A stretch of 64,000 nt of DNA from Whalleya microplaca (GCA_022497155.1 MU385801.1:1-64000), one strand, 5' to 3'; shown: positions 23,066 to 35,522, counted from the first letter of the stretch. A program made the numbers and translations. Notes: generated by a model from the sequence alone, not told the origin.

Positions 23066-25401
23066 ATGTCATTCATCCGAAAGCGGTTTTCAGCTGTGGA
23101 GGATGATAGTAGCGCCACGGTAAGATGTTTATATATGTAGCCAATATCTACACTCACGCCGTCTTACTAAACATCAGCCTACCACTATAGCAGGACAACA
23201 CGTCGTCGCTTGTCGACATTAAACGATCTATGAGTCGATCGTTGTCAACAAGAGCTCAACAGTTAAACCGGCGAGTATCTTCTATCAGGTCGAGCCATCA
23301 CCTCTGCGAATCTTGTTTGAACCTCAACATTCAATTTACACCCGATCATGAAAGGAACCATAATCAGGCCCTAAATGGAGTTGTACTCGGCAAGCTCCAG
23401 TTTGAATGGAGGGTCGACAGATGCACATTGTGTCAAATCTTTTCCCGGATGGCAGGAGATACTTGCCCCCACGCAGGGCCGTTTTCTAGAGTTGAGCTTC
23501 GCGGGTTCCCGCTGTTGCCTTGCCTCACTGGACAGTTTCAAGATTATAAGCCGAATCCAGATGCTGGGCTGTCCGAATGGTTCCTTGTTGTTATGCCAGA
23601 ATCCTTGACTCTGTTCCCCAGAGGTATGGACCAGGTGACACTGGACAGGATGGTATCTAAGCAAGGTTTTCTGGTCTATATTCAAGAGACGACTCCACGA
23701 AAGCGACTAGTCATGCCTCGCCTTGTTTCCCCCCAATTCAACCCAGCGATTGTTGAGGGATGGCTTCGTGTTTGTAAAAACCACCACAAGAATTGCACAT
23801 TATCGAGCCGCCGTCCGCAGCCCTCGTTAAACCTGATCGATTGTAGGAGTCGGCAGGTCGTCAGCTGGTCTTCATTACCCTCAGACTCTACACCAGAGTA
23901 TGTAGCCTTGAGCTATATCTGGGGTCAAAATGATGGCATGGCTAAAGTAGCAATGAAAGGATCTACGCTACCTCAACGTCTACCCAGAGTTATCGAAGAT
24001 GCTATCAATGTAGTCATGGCTCTAGGCTGCCACTACATATTCGTCGATAAGTACTGCGTAGACCAGCGCAACAATATCAAGAAGCACGAGCAAATCATGC
24101 ATATGGATTCTGTCTACCAGAATGCTGCTTTGACTATCGTCGCAGCCGCAGGAACTGACGAGAACTATGGACTACCGGGTATTTCAAGAATGCGGCCGAC
24201 ACGGCAGGTTTTCTTCCAGGGTGATGGATTCAGCCTCATGTCGACCCTTCCTTTGCCTCATACATCTATTGCTAATTCTAGATGGGCTACTCGGGGCTGG
24301 ACGTATCAAGAAGCACTCCTCTCTCGTCGACGGCTGGTCTTCACCGATGAACAGTTATATTTCGAATGTAACTCTATGAGCTGTTGTGAAAGTCTTGAAA
24401 TTTCCATTGACGACAACTTTTCAGACTCACGATCGGACTCAGATATTTTGACACGGCCTATGCTCTTCTCCCTTCAACAGCCCAGGACCTGTGGCCAGTC
24501 AGGAGGAAAAGCCACACGTCTGGGTAATTTCATGACATATGTTCAGTGTGCCGAGCAATATTCTCAAAGGACTTTGAGCTTCGATAGCGATTCTCTCAAT
24601 GCTTTTGCAGGAATCATCCGAAAGCTCGAGTCCGTAGAGATGTTTCCTGTTCATCACATTTGGGGCGTCCCATTGTTCCACCCAGACGATGACGATCTGT
24701 CTCCAGACATGCTACAGTTGACGTACAAGGATTCCCCTACGCCTCCCTTTTTAGAAACGCCGCCCTTGAGTCATAGTATTCCAATGAAGAGACCTTCGTC
24801 AGGCATGGAACAAGTGAACTACTTAGGGTTCCTGATGGTGGGACTTTGCTGGAGACATAATCATTCTACAAATTATCCTCGTAGACGGAATAATCTACCT
24901 TCTTGGTCATGGGTAGGATGGGAAGGCGCCGTGACTTGGCCCGACGTATCCAAGGCTTCAGACATTCGGTTATCGACCTGGCCGGAAACCACCATCTCCT
25001 TGGAAGGCGACATCACGCAGTCCATTTTCGGGACCTGTCATAAGAGCACCAATGCAAAACATCTTGCCCAAGGCTCCAAATCCCTATATATTCACACTTC
25101 ACCTATGTCGTGCGATGCCTTCATCTTTGATGTCCACACTCGTACTCTTGGACTGTCAACAGGGGGCACGGTGAAGCTGTATCCGAGCAAGCAGGGCCTC
25201 GATACGTCCAAAGTCTTCGATAGAATTCAAAGTAAACGGTATGAGGTCATAAAATTAGCTACCGCCAACGAAGCCACATACTTGATGCTCATAAAACGTT
25301 ACCGCCATTCAAGCTACCGGATTGGCACGTTAGTCGTCAAAGACTGGCATCTGCAACAAGATCTTTTTGCTTCGAATATTAAAACATTTAAGCTTAGATA
25401 A
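23066..25401 (+). CDS. HET-domain heterokaryon-incompatibility protein
   Basis: Two exons, 23066-23119 and 23191-25401, give 754 aa. The 71-bp intron has a GTAAGA donor, a TTACTAAAC branch site and a CTATAG acceptor. The spliced N-terminus is MSFIRKRFSAVEDDSSAT joined to QDNTSSLV, and the frame is kept. A start at 22940, in frame, is the alternative. Paired cysteines CESC and CTLC precede the HET domain, which spans about residues 254-392: YVALSYIWG, then YIFVDKYCVDQ, then SVYQNAALTIVAAAG, then WATRGWTYQEALLSRRRLVF. HET proteins trigger non-self recognition and cell death when incompatible strains fuse, although most family members are unstudied. A conserved PSWSWVGWEG segment lies C-terminally. 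No partner gene is adjacent. Confidence 0.9.
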
Positions 25402-25829
25402 GCTAGTAAGGAATCACAGTCACAGCGGTAGGTTGTATTAAGTCTGGCAATCCCAAAAGGGAGGAAGAGGACCTAGATACCCAAACTACAATACAAAGCA
25501 AGGGGCTCATATGTCCGTTCATGCCTAATCTAGTATCTTGACCATATATCAGCACACGCCCTTAGTCAAAGATGTACAATGGTATCAACCGGTTATTATT
25601 CCTAGGGTACCAGACAGGAATCAGATGCGACAGATTACGAACGTATCGTATTAGCATTGGAGATTCATGTAAGCAATTATGATATGACAGAGAGTTGATT
25701 ATTTATTAATGCCTGGACTCAACTAGGCTTCTAAGGCCTTTTCTCTCTCTCTAAAGCAATTCACTGTAGCTGACTGCGAGTTTCTAATATGGCTCTATCG
25801 AGCACCCATCCCTGTCATAAGCAAATGGC
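25402..25829. other. Convergent 3' interval (HET / GMC)
   Basis: A 428-bp interval between two convergent stop codons, probably both 3' UTRs. A short CT run occurs near 25740. Nothing else was seen. Confidence 0.6.
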
Positions 25830-28424
25830 TTACGGCAACTCATTGCGATTCCGTCTCAACCGTCGGAGGAACTTAGACTTGGACAAGAATCTAGACGATG
25901 CCATTCGTGACCGGCGAGCGCCATCCGAGCCATGACTACCAGAATTCTCAGCTTTGATGATATCCGCGGCCTGCACCTCCACCGTCAGCACAACTCATCT
26001 CACAAAAGTTCCTTAGCAAAGGAAAGAAGCAGACTCACCTTCTCGGCAACAGCGTAGACCGTGGCCTGTATATGCGCACCAGGCACTAGGGGAATGATCC
26101 CCGCATCCACAACCCTCAGGTTCCTCGCCCCGTACACCCTAAGGCGCGGATCTACGACCCCGCCCAGCTTCCGCGGCATCATCGACGTCGACCCGCTGGC
26201 GTGGAACCCAGAGTTGATCATGGCGCGCATGGCCTCATCGAGCGCGGACTCGTTCCTCGCGTCCGCCGGGCCAAAGCCGGGGGGCGGTACCGGCATCAGG
26301 GCCGCCATCGGCGGTGTTGCGATCAGGCGGTCGTTGAACTCGAGGGCCCGCAGGAGCACCTTGCAGTCGAAGGGGTGCGAGCAGAACCGCGGGTCGATGA
26401 CGGGCGGCGCGTTCTCGAAGATCGAGGCGGAGCGCGCGCGCACCGTGCCCCTAGAGAACGGCTGCATGCCGCTGACGGCGAGTTGGCCCCAGGATGTCGA
26501 CATTATCTCGTAGGCCGGCGTGTCGGTTCGCCCGAGTAGAGCGGTCAGCTCTTTTTGCTGCGCGATGTAGCCTGCTTGGAGGGTCGAGTCGTAGGATGAC
26601 GGTAAGTGGTTGGCCGCGCCGCCGGCTTCGTTCAGGAGGTCGATCGTGTCATTTGTTACCCAACTTAGCGCCGGGAGAGCGATGGTGTTAATCATTGGCG
26701 CAGTCCAAGGTCCTGAATCACGTTAATATATATAAGCTATTGTGGCTCTGGCTCTACGACGAACCTGTGCGATTAGTCAGGTATTGTTCTCTGACAGCGT
26801 CCCGTGTGGCCCCTGTGATGTTCCATGCGGTGAAGAGACCCGGTGCAGTATCTACATAACAGTCAATAGAGCTATTATTGTAATTAAAACGTGCCACCTA
26901 CATTCGTAAACCGGCTGCAAGGTAGGATGGTCCTGAAAATTGCTACCCACACCCGGCAGATCAACTGCTACTTGGATACCGAAGTCTTGTAGAAGTTCCG
27001 CCGGTCCAAAGCCAGAGATCTGAAGCAGAACGGGAGATAGATAGGCGCCAGCGGCAAGTATTACCTCCTTTCGGCTGGTAATGTTGCTTCTCCTCGCGGT
27101 CGAATTGGCAGCAAACTAAAAGAGCACAGAGGGTCAACGAACGAGGAGGCCGGGGTATGTGTCTGATGAGGAAATATGCTTACCTCAACACCAGTGATGT
27201 TTACCCCTGAATTTCCAGGGTCCTGGGTCGAATTTGAGGCATTCGCACTGAAGATATTGTGTAGGATGCGAGTGACGGTGTAACCGGCGAGTAGCTGTAG
27301 GTTCGGGCGCGACAGTACGGGGTCAAGATATGCCATACGGGCGTCTGACCGAGATTGGTTATCTGCTGTTATACTGCTTGGCATAATAGTGGTGCCTGTG
27401 GCATTTCCGTTGTTGACATCTTTATTGATAGGTATACCGAGTTCTTGGATCCCATCCAGGAAGTTCCCTGTATTAGATTAGTAAAGCTCTCCCAGAGAAT
27501 GGGGACAAATCATACAGGATTGCTTGTAATAATAATTGGGGTAGCCAACTTCCACCGGTCCTTGTTTTCCATGATTATCTCTTACTGGGTGAATGGAATA
27601 TAAATCTAGTATCGTCTCGTTGTGTTGTATAGAGTATTTCTCAGACTAAGTGGTTTGTTAACATTGAGCCTTAGGTTTTGGATTCACCGAGGGTTTACCT
27701 TCTGAAAGTATGGAAACAGATCCGACCATCCCCAGCCAGGATTCCCTGTACCCACGATCTAACATCAGTAATTACCACTTTGAGATGGATTTTTGGGGCT
27801 CAGAATCTCAACTATAGAGGTCCCCTATATAGGCAGATATGGCAAATAAGGTAAAATGATACAGGAGAAAGGAATCTCAGAATGCGTACCAAGGTGCTCC
27901 CATGCGTCAAAGTCAGCTACGGAGCCTCGATTCCAGCAGAGGCCATTAATTGTTGTGCTTCCTCCAACAGACCTGCCTTGGACGACTGTCCGAATTTTGC
28001 CATCAAGGAATTCTTGCTCAGCCGTATTAAAAAGCGAGTCATATCGACGGGGGCTTTCATGCCCAACGTTTCCAGGAACACTGATATCCTCTGCTTTGTC
28101 ATCCCTAAAACGGGAGGTTAAGAGTGAGATTCATGTGAAAATAATCTGATGTATATGTGAGACTTACAGATACCCAGCCTCTATGACAAGCACAGAAACT
28201 ACGGATGCATTAGCTTCAGGTGCCAATTTGTAGAGGATTCACGTACCCATGGGGTCTTCTGACAACCGGTTCGCAACGACGAGGCCCCCAATCCCAGCAC
28301 CGACTACGATGTAATCGTAGCTACTCTCGAGCGATGGGCCATCGTTAAAAATGGGGACGAGTATGCATGAAACAACAGAAAGCAAGCAGCTGGTGGTGAG
28401 CATAAGGGTGAAGATCTCCATCAT
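25830..28424 (-). CDS. Secreted GMC oxidoreductase (FAD-dependent; AA3-like)
   Basis: Ten exons, from 5' to 3' on the minus strand: 28247-28424, 28168-28198, 27890-28104, 27699-27745, 27516-27645, 27184-27467, 26902-27115, 26765-26851, 26039-26712, 25830-25970. They total 2001 nt, or 666 aa, with all phases consistent. Introns are 48-144 bp with GT...AG ends. A signal peptide (MMEIFTLMLTTSCLLSVVSC) precedes the FAD dinucleotide motif VGAGIGG (41-47). GRSVGGSTTINGLCWNRGS is the first GMC signature. The C-terminal domain carries His566 (FHASGS) and His609 (PGAHIQAT), the active-site pair. Family members oxidise sugars or alcohols (glucose, aryl-alcohol, choline), so the substrate is open. A start further upstream in the same frame (about 28586) would place the hydrophobic segment internally; I prefer 28424. 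Confidence 0.88.
28168..28198 (-). other. 31-bp microexon of the GMC gene
   Basis: This microexon encodes VSVLVIEAGYL across its two junctions, which is the second beta-strand of the FAD-binding fold. The flanking introns are 48 bp (GTACGT...CGTAG) and 63 bp (GTAAGT...TTTTAG). Skipping it would break the frame. Confidence 0.85.
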
Positions 28425-28878
28425 GTACGCGTCTAATTGCCTGCAAATGAAAGAATGTTGAGTATTAAGGGAAGGTATCTGATACGCAATGAGAGAAAAT
28501 ATAATATAGAAGGTGGCAAACAACGAGTAAAAGCTGTTGCCCAAGTGAGCACTGAACGTTTCCGGTTTCTGAGGAGATGATGGCATGTGCCTGGATGAAC
28601 AAACATACTACACTCGAATGAATCAGATACAAAGCTATATACATACCAGTGAATGCAAATTCTCTTTCCATTAATTTTCGACCAACACTTTCATCCGAAA
28701 ATGCTAATAGATTAATCTCATGCTAACAGCATGCACGTACCCTTTATCCCGTCATCCCAAACGCTCCTGTCTTCTTTCCACTTCGCCACTCAAATTTTTA
28801 TTTCATCTGATTTCAGTCCATGCGCTTAACTTCTACTTCCAACAGTTTTCAATCATCGTCTTATTTATTCTTCCATTG
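28425..28878. other. Intergenic spacer between amidase and GMC genes
   Basis: A 454-bp spacer between the amidase stop and the GMC start, with both genes on the minus strand. The GMC promoter should lie here. An open stretch continues upstream from the GMC start codon to about 28586 but has no intron or family support. Confidence 0.5.
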
Positions 28879-31155
28879 CTAGTCTGTACCATCATCGGCT
28901 TCCTTTTTGTCATCTGGAGGTGTGCCAACATACAAGTAATTCTTTGCGTGTAGGTTTGCAAATCCAGGTTGCGGCCGTCCACCAATGAAATCCTGTAACG
29001 CAGACCCAAATTTGATGAGCTTTTCCTCATAATAGGCTTCTTGTATAATAGCAAGGCCAAATGGGACACCTATGTTAAGATATTTGTTTAATCGAGATGT
29101 TGGCTATGGGCCATAACTAGACACTTACGGTTCTCAGCAACGCCCACAGGGATGGTTATCATTGGATACCCTACGCTTTTAGTATATAATGGACAACTGA
29201 GGCAATATGATCGAATACTCACCAGCTTGTGCAGCGATTTGAGTCGCGACTCCATCGTCTGCCTGGATAGGTACTAGCAACCCATCAAGAATCTCAGCTT
29301 GCCAGTGGAGAGCTGGTTTTATTCCTTCGTCTCCAGACTCTTCATGGATGGAATTACATGCAGACTCATATGTATCGTTCTTGATGCCTTTTGACAACAG
29401 GCTCTTGTCAAAACTGTCTTGGCCCGACGGCCATGCTGGATGGGTGCCAGGTACTCCACCTTCGTGCTCCGTATACTTGATATTGTACTCTATCACATCT
29501 TCCAAGCTCCGGATATTGTGAGGATTGGTTAGCAATTGAGACAGATATATTTTTAAGTCATTGTAGAAGTCTACTTTGACCACCGTGAATTCCGATTGCT
29601 CTGGATGTCCAATCTTGGAAGGGTAGTCCCTATGGAAGACTTAGCAAATGCCTTGAGATGAAAGGGGAGGTAATCTACCAATCCCAACCGCCACCTACTG
29701 GGAATCTCTCTGCCGCACTGGGAATTTCAACCTCTACAATCTCAGTTCCAAACTTTTGCATCTCATCGAGTACTTTGCGAAGTGCCGTGTACTGAGACTT
29801 GACTGAATCATCCGAAGCCGCCTGTTCCCATATGCGTTTCTGTGGTAAGCCAAACTTGGCTCCTTTCAATATATTTTTATTAGAGATATGAGCAAAAAGG
29901 TCGCTTTTAAGGTCAGCACACTCTAGAGTTCGAGTCTTTGCCCAGGATACTTTACCTAGAAGGCTCACTAATTGCATCCAGGACAAGCACAGCATCTGCC
30001 ACGGTTCGACCAAACGTGCCCACTGTATCAAAGTGATGTGACTCGGGAATAACACCTTCACGAGATGTTAAGCCTGGCGTCGGCTTGATGCCAACCACAC
30101 CATTTCTATCAGCAGGAAGAACAACCTGGCTTAACGTTCTTAGTTATCTATGGGTTCTTACTCCATGAAAGGGACAGATGTGACCATCATCTACTTACGC
30201 TTGAATCTGTCTCAGTGCCAATACTGAAAGAACACATATTAGTGGCCACTGAAATGCCCGGTCCGGAACTTGAACCCCCAGCGTTCTCTGAGAGGTTGTA
30301 TGGATTCCGGCTCTGACCGCCACGACTTGAGTATCCCTCGGCACTTTAAGCGTCAGGCAGTAACCATACAATGATGCCTAGAGCACTTACTAGTATGTGG
30401 CTCTCATTGAAGCCCATTCCGACATATTCGCGTGTCCAAGCAGCACAGCGCCAGCTCTACGAAGCAACTTCACTACTTTTGCATCTTCCGGGACTTCTGC
30501 ACCAATGAGCACTGGACTCAATGTCAGCCAGTCCACAGGATGAAGGTTTTGGATTTTCAGCCTCACTCGAGGTCCCTGCTGTGGTCTGCATCTTATCTTT
30601 CGTCGCAATATTCTAGCACAAACGCGTGAGCGTCATATGAGATGAAAACGGGTACACCCGCCGTCTTTCAAGGTGTGACTGACATCTTTCACTAGGAAAG
30701 GGATCCCATGAAGCGGACCCCGTACATGTCCATGGATTCTCTCGGTGTCCATCTGTTCAGCAATTGCTAGAGCGTCCGGATTCAGATCAATCACAGCCCT
30801 ATTTGACGTTAACCTTATATTATAGACAGCAAACCATGTTTACGAACCGTAGGTACCCATTGAGTTGATTGATCCGCTCAAAGTAGCACTCAGTTAGGTC
30901 ACGGGAGGTGAATCGGCCTTCTTCAAGCCATCGTTGCAACTGACTAATGGTGGCTTCCTCAATATCGACGCCACGACACCTCGGCATTGAGAGATCCGGC
31001 ATCAAATCTCTACTCTCCATCGTCGGCTGAGACGATTGGGATGACTGGTGAAAAACCGGGCCTGTATTGCAAAGTCCCCACAAGAAGACCCAAGTTATAA
31101 TCATTTGAAGTGACAGCTTGAGGCTGATTAATCCATACGCCTGTCGGGTGGGCAT
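28879..31155 (-). CDS. Amidase-signature family enzyme
   Basis: Ten exons, 5' to 3' on the minus strand: 30848-31155, 30684-30798, 30567-30612, 30391-30511, 30199-30343, 29956-30125, 29679-29903, 29223-29629, 29129-29170, 28879-29069. They total 1770 nt, or 589 aa, with all phases consistent and introns of 47-73 bp. The Ser-Ser-Lys triad is visible: Lys140 in PFLVKDN, Ser221 in the GGSSSG segment, and Ser245 in GTETDSS (usually ETDGS). GIKPTPGLTSREGVIPESHH follows, as in fungal relatives. An N-terminal hydrophobic stretch (SLQMIITWVFLWGLCNTG) suggests secretion or membrane anchoring. The family hydrolyses carboxamides, and the natural substrate is unknown. It lies head-to-tail with the GMC gene. 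Confidence 0.88.
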
Positions 31156-33169
31156 AGTTGTAGAAGTGCAGAGGTTATTTCAAGATAGGTGAGGTTGGGT
31201 TAGGGTGGATTGAAAACTGGGGTTGACTTGACCTGAGCTTGACCTGGCTGAAATGTTTGGAAGCCTCAACGACTCAACCAACGTCAACTTGAATGATGTA
31301 CATGTAGTTCGCTTTATTTTCACCACACGTGATTAGGGAGCTCTGTACGACATGTCGTCACTTTAAGACATTTCATACATATACAAGTATGTATGTACAT
31401 ATGTTCATCATTTCAAAGGTGTGTAATACATGTTCTAGCATGTGGGCATTAACTGTCGTGGATTTTATACGAATAACTGCAATTCCACGTTTGAACTTGT
31501 AAGGCACTTATTGGTACTCGTATGGCCATAGGGGTATGGCATCTGAAAATGACCTGTACTAATGAATGACACTGACACCTAGATTGATTATAACGTCTTG
31601 CTCCGTGTAATCGAGTTCTCTCACCTTAGAAATCATAACTTATCTCACAATTGGGCAGAAAATCATGCATCTAGTCTTCGGCCTTCACCTCATATATCAT
31701 GCTTAATGCGAAATTCCGAACTCGATGCCAGATGCAGAGGATACGAATATTCGTCGTTCATCGACCGCCATAATGTCTCATTTATATACTGATTCCCTAC
31801 CACATAGACAACACAGCCCTTGAGTTATTGAGCTTCTGTCGTGGTTACGATAAATACCTTGTGAGTGGTGGGAGAGGACAAACAGCACTGCGTAAGGAGA
31901 GATGACTGCTGTCGCAGTAGTCTCCGCCCTCGAATCCGCCACTCAGAGTATTTGATGCCGCGGGCGTTTGAAACATAGGCCTATTCGTAATCCAGTGCCT
32001 CTTGTCTTCGTCAATGGCACCAATGTTTTGCTATATCAGGCTCATAGCCAAGCCACCGGCGTGATAAGAACCGATGAGCCGCCTCGTTTGAGCAATTTAT
32101 CATGGACTAAAGATAGTGGAAGTCATCTCTTGGCTTCATCCTAGGGCTTTTGATTAGGGGCAACACACATGCTTATTGTAATGAGCTGGGAAGAAGAGTG
32201 TTTTGAGATGGGCGCAGTGGCAGATCCGTAAGAGACTGGTCCATAATCGCTTGCGACGAATGGTAAGACCTCAGTGTCTTCTTATAATTGAGCGTAACAT
32301 CGCGCCTAGGAAGTGCAAGCGTAAAAGTGGCAACATCGATCTTAACCATCACAATACACCACATACATGTAACATGTATAAGTTGACGTTGGTGGAAGCC
32401 TTATTATTGTGGAAAGTAAGCGGAGGAGGCCTTGAGCACTAGGTATTGGTTCCAACCACTATTTACGTCTTTCGTGGAACTATGGTAATTCGCCTATCCT
32501 CTCTTATATAGGCAATGGCTCGCTCGTTGGCTACTCCAGCTACTTAACGCACTTTGGATGTACAATGTCGCACAAACTGGCAGCGTTATTAGTAAAGTTC
32601 GGCGGGGCGCATCACTAGGTGCAGATATGCGTCGACCAAATTATACGAGACGGCCGCAATTCCAGAATAAGAATACGGTGAGATTCCTTCCATCCATTAT
32701 ATGTACCTAGCCACGCGACTACATGGGAAAAGGGCCCGGAACAGAATCATTGACTTATGAGGAAGGCCAATGAGTGCCTCGGCGTAAGCAATAAGTCAAT
32801 AGAGGGCATGCTCCTTTGGCTGTTTAGATGCGCTGGGTGGGATAAGGAATCTATGATTCGAACTCATTGCTCACGGGTGAGTTGGAGAGCACTTCCTTTC
32901 TTCCGGATAATTGATCATTTGATTAATAGCATGTCGTTGAATTACCGAACACACCTTCCGCTTACGACAATATAGTACGATGTCGCGATTGTTAGGGAGT
33001 TGGAGTTGGAGTTGGAGATTGTTGAGATATTTAGTGACTCGTGACGCTAGAGCGGAATTTTATTTTGGTGTCACATACGTGTGCAGTCAAAGGGGGGTTC
33101 AATGGGGCGTGAATCGGGACTTGGCCGATAGCGGTCTAGTTCATTGCTTATCAGGCATAATCGTAAGCT
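31156..33169. other. Divergent intergenic region (amidase / arg2)
   Basis: No supported gene. ATGT-type microsatellite pieces lie near 31380-31400, and a GGAGTT hexamer repeat lies at 32994-33017. The right part belongs to the arg2 promoter or leader. Confidence 0.5.
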
Positions 33170-33176
33170 TGACTCA
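33170..33176 (+). promoter_or_regulatory. TGACTCA site (Gcn4/CPC-1-type) upstream of arg2
   Basis: An exact TGACTCA lies 123 bp upstream of the arg2 start, with a one-mismatch copy (TGACTCG) at 33035-33041. TGACTCA is the binding site of Gcn4/CPC-1, which activates amino-acid biosynthesis genes under starvation. The location before an arginine gene supports a functional role, but a heptamer alone is weak evidence. Confidence 0.5.
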
Positions 33177-33298
33177 CGGCTGGAATTCAAACTTAGACCC
33201 TCAAGGTCAACTATTTATCATCTGGGCTGTGCCTCGGTTTCCTTCATCTTGGTATGGTGACGGTATAACCACTACATGTCCAAGATGTTTCGTTCGTC

Positions 33299-35522
33299 AT
33301 GACCCTTCGACACGTCGCCTGGAAGAAGGCAAGTTCAAAATCGAGTGTAAGCCCCCCCCTCTCTCTCTCTCTGTCTCTTCCCCCTTCTCCGGTCACCCTG
33401 GCATGAGCCTAAGACCTCGCCAAGGGAATACAATCCTTAGTTATGTAACGGAAATATAAATGAGCTAATAATTGATGCCTTAGACACCATTATCCAAGGA
33501 CCTTGTGAGGAGCGTTCCGGGCCCATCGTCATTGTGGCCTGTAAGGAACTTGGCAAATGTTGGTGGAAAGTCGGTAGCATTCGATTGCTCATACGCATCT
33601 ATATCCCAATCTCAAAAGCGGAGGAAAAGCCATGACCGGGTACTAGATGTATTCCTCGAAATGATGGATTATTACTAACCCTGCTTCAGGATTTCTTGGT
33701 CTCGGTCCTTGAGACCTCCGTCACGAAGCGTGATGCGAAAGCTTACATGAACAAATTTGTGCCACTTCTGCAGAAGAAGAGCGCAAATAACTTCAAGCAA
33801 GGCGCCCCTCATACGCGCCAGAAAGATAGTAAAATCATCGAACCTGCGAACGATGCTACTCAAGGAGCATTTACAGCAGACTCCATTGAGACGATAAGAC
33901 AAGTTCCTCAAGGGCTGAAACTAGAAGAACTTGGTATGCAGGACCCCCTATATGTTGCCTTGATCAAGTTCCGCGCTCCTCAAGAAGTAAATGATATTAC
34001 TCTAGATGGGGTGGGCAAGACTATTAGCCAACTCCGGAAGCTTGGCTTAACTAGTATTATCGTGGTTGACTGTGGTGATGCTGGGGAAGATCAGGCGGCC
34101 CAGCGGCAAATTACTGCTGCTCAGGCTAACCGCATCGCCATGGCTATTGATAATCATGATGGCCCAGGAGCCCGGGTTATCGATTCGCCAATTACTATAG
34201 GGAGTTCAGCCGATGTGCTTATGTCGCCATTTATTTCAAGCAATCTGTTCGTCGGCAATTCCCACGATCTGATGAGCGCGTTGCGAGAAGAAGTGGTCCC
34301 CATAATCCCTCCATATGGCTACACATCTGATACATGCTTGGTCAAGCCAGTCAATGCAAACGATGCCATTTTGGCTCTTACAAGAAAGCTATCTGGCCTC
34401 CAATTTCTAGGTCAGTCGTCCGACAATCTACAAATATCGGAATTACTGCGAGCCGCCGAGGTGTACCGGCTTGTTGTCCTAGATCCCTTAGGGGGAACCC
34501 CTGCCAAAAACCGAGCCACTAGAAGACATATGTATCTGAATCTCGAGCAAGAATTTCAGGACGTCGAGGCCGAGTTGACATCGTCGGATTGGCCTAATGC
34601 AATTAACCCGAAAACAGTAAAACAGGACAATTGGCAGCACTTGGACAACGTTAAATTGACGAAGAATGTGTTGACATTGCTGCCGCCGACATCTTCGGCA
34701 GTCATCACCACCCCACAAGAGGTGGCAAAGGAGCGAGGGCCTGAGGACGATGATATGGACTGTGTGCTTGTCGGGACGAGACGTGGGCAGAACCCACTGA
34801 TCCATAGCCTCCTCACCGACAAGCCGGTCCAGTCTTCATCTCTGCCAACCGAGCGCTTTAGAACCTTCACATCCCCGACGGGAACTGCTCAAATCGGCTC
34901 CCTGACGACTTTGGCCAAGAAAGGCATGCCCTTGACTGTCTTCCCAGACCCTCGAGTTACGCGATGGAAACCGCCGCAGCCAGGAGAGAGAAGGCTGAAC
35001 TTGACCGACCCCTGCATAGACCTGCCCCGCTTAGTGAACCTAATCGAGGATTCTTTTGGTAGAAAACTCGACGTGGACCATTATCTGAAACGGATAAATG
35101 GCAACCTAGCTGGCATCATTATCGCAGGAGAGTACGAAGGAGGCGCGATATTGACATGGGAGAAGCCCCCCGGTGTGCAAGGCTCAGAGGCGGATGATAT
35201 AAGCCGACTCGTGCCCTACCTCGACAAGTTCGCAGTCCTCCGGAGAAGCCAAGGCGCTGGTGGGGTTGCGGACATTGTCTTTAACGCGATGGTTCGTGGT
35301 TGCTTGACAGAGGGCGTCTGCTGGAGGAGTAGAAAGGACAACCCCGTCAACAAGTGGTATTTTGAGCGGTCGAGAGGCTCGCTCAAGTTCGCAGATATGA
35401 ATTGGACTATGTTCTGGACAACTCCGGACCTGGCATTAGACGGGCAAAAGTTCCGAGATTATGAAAGCGTCTGCCGTGGTATTGAACCATCGTGGGCAGA
35501 TAAAAAACGTGTATTAGACTAA
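33299..35522 (+). CDS. arg2: Mitochondrial N-acetylglutamate synthase (amino-acid acetyltransferase)
   Basis: Three exons, 33299-33346, 33484-33639 and 33690-35522, give 678 aa. The introns are 137 bp (GTAAGC, CT-rich, TTAG) and 50 bp (GTACTA, TTACTAACC branch, TTCAG). The enzyme makes N-acetylglutamate from glutamate and acetyl-CoA, the first step of arginine synthesis. The N-terminus MTLRHVAWKKASSKSS is basic and hydroxylated, as in a mitochondrial presequence. DFLVSVLETSVTKRDAKAYM is the typical start of the mature fungal enzyme. An amino-acid-kinase-like domain follows, and the C-terminal acetyltransferase domain has AGIIIAGEYEGGAILTW (about 540-556) and FNAMVRGCLTEGVCWRSR. Length fits the family. 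The start is the first ATG in frame with the presequence and is less certain than the remainder. Confidence 0.9.

Noticed and set aside
30512..30566. Apparent in-frame insertion in the amidase (RLKIQNLHPVDWLTLSPV)
   Set aside because: It is a 55-bp intron with donor GTGAGG, branch site CTGAC and acceptor CCAG. Removing it restores the usual TTAGTSMLIGAEVP.
25830..31155. Secondary-metabolite gene cluster
   Set aside because: Only a GMC oxidoreductase and an amidase are present. No polyketide synthase, peptide synthetase, terpene cyclase, transporter or cluster regulator is visible.
32840..32900. tRNA-like GAGTTCGAATC on the minus strand
   Set aside because: Only the T-loop string fits. The T-stem has mismatches, and no D-arm or acceptor stem can be formed.
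33190..33240. Weak resemblance (VNYLSSGL) to part of the arginine attenuator peptide
   Set aside because: There is no start codon or TSQDYLSDHLW-like core in frame. The match is too short to claim.
32980..33459. 159-codon frame over the arg2 leader as a separate gene
   Set aside because: It overlaps the first arg2 exon and intron in another frame and has repeat-derived SWSWSW and CT-run segments. Reported only as a possible upstream reading frame.
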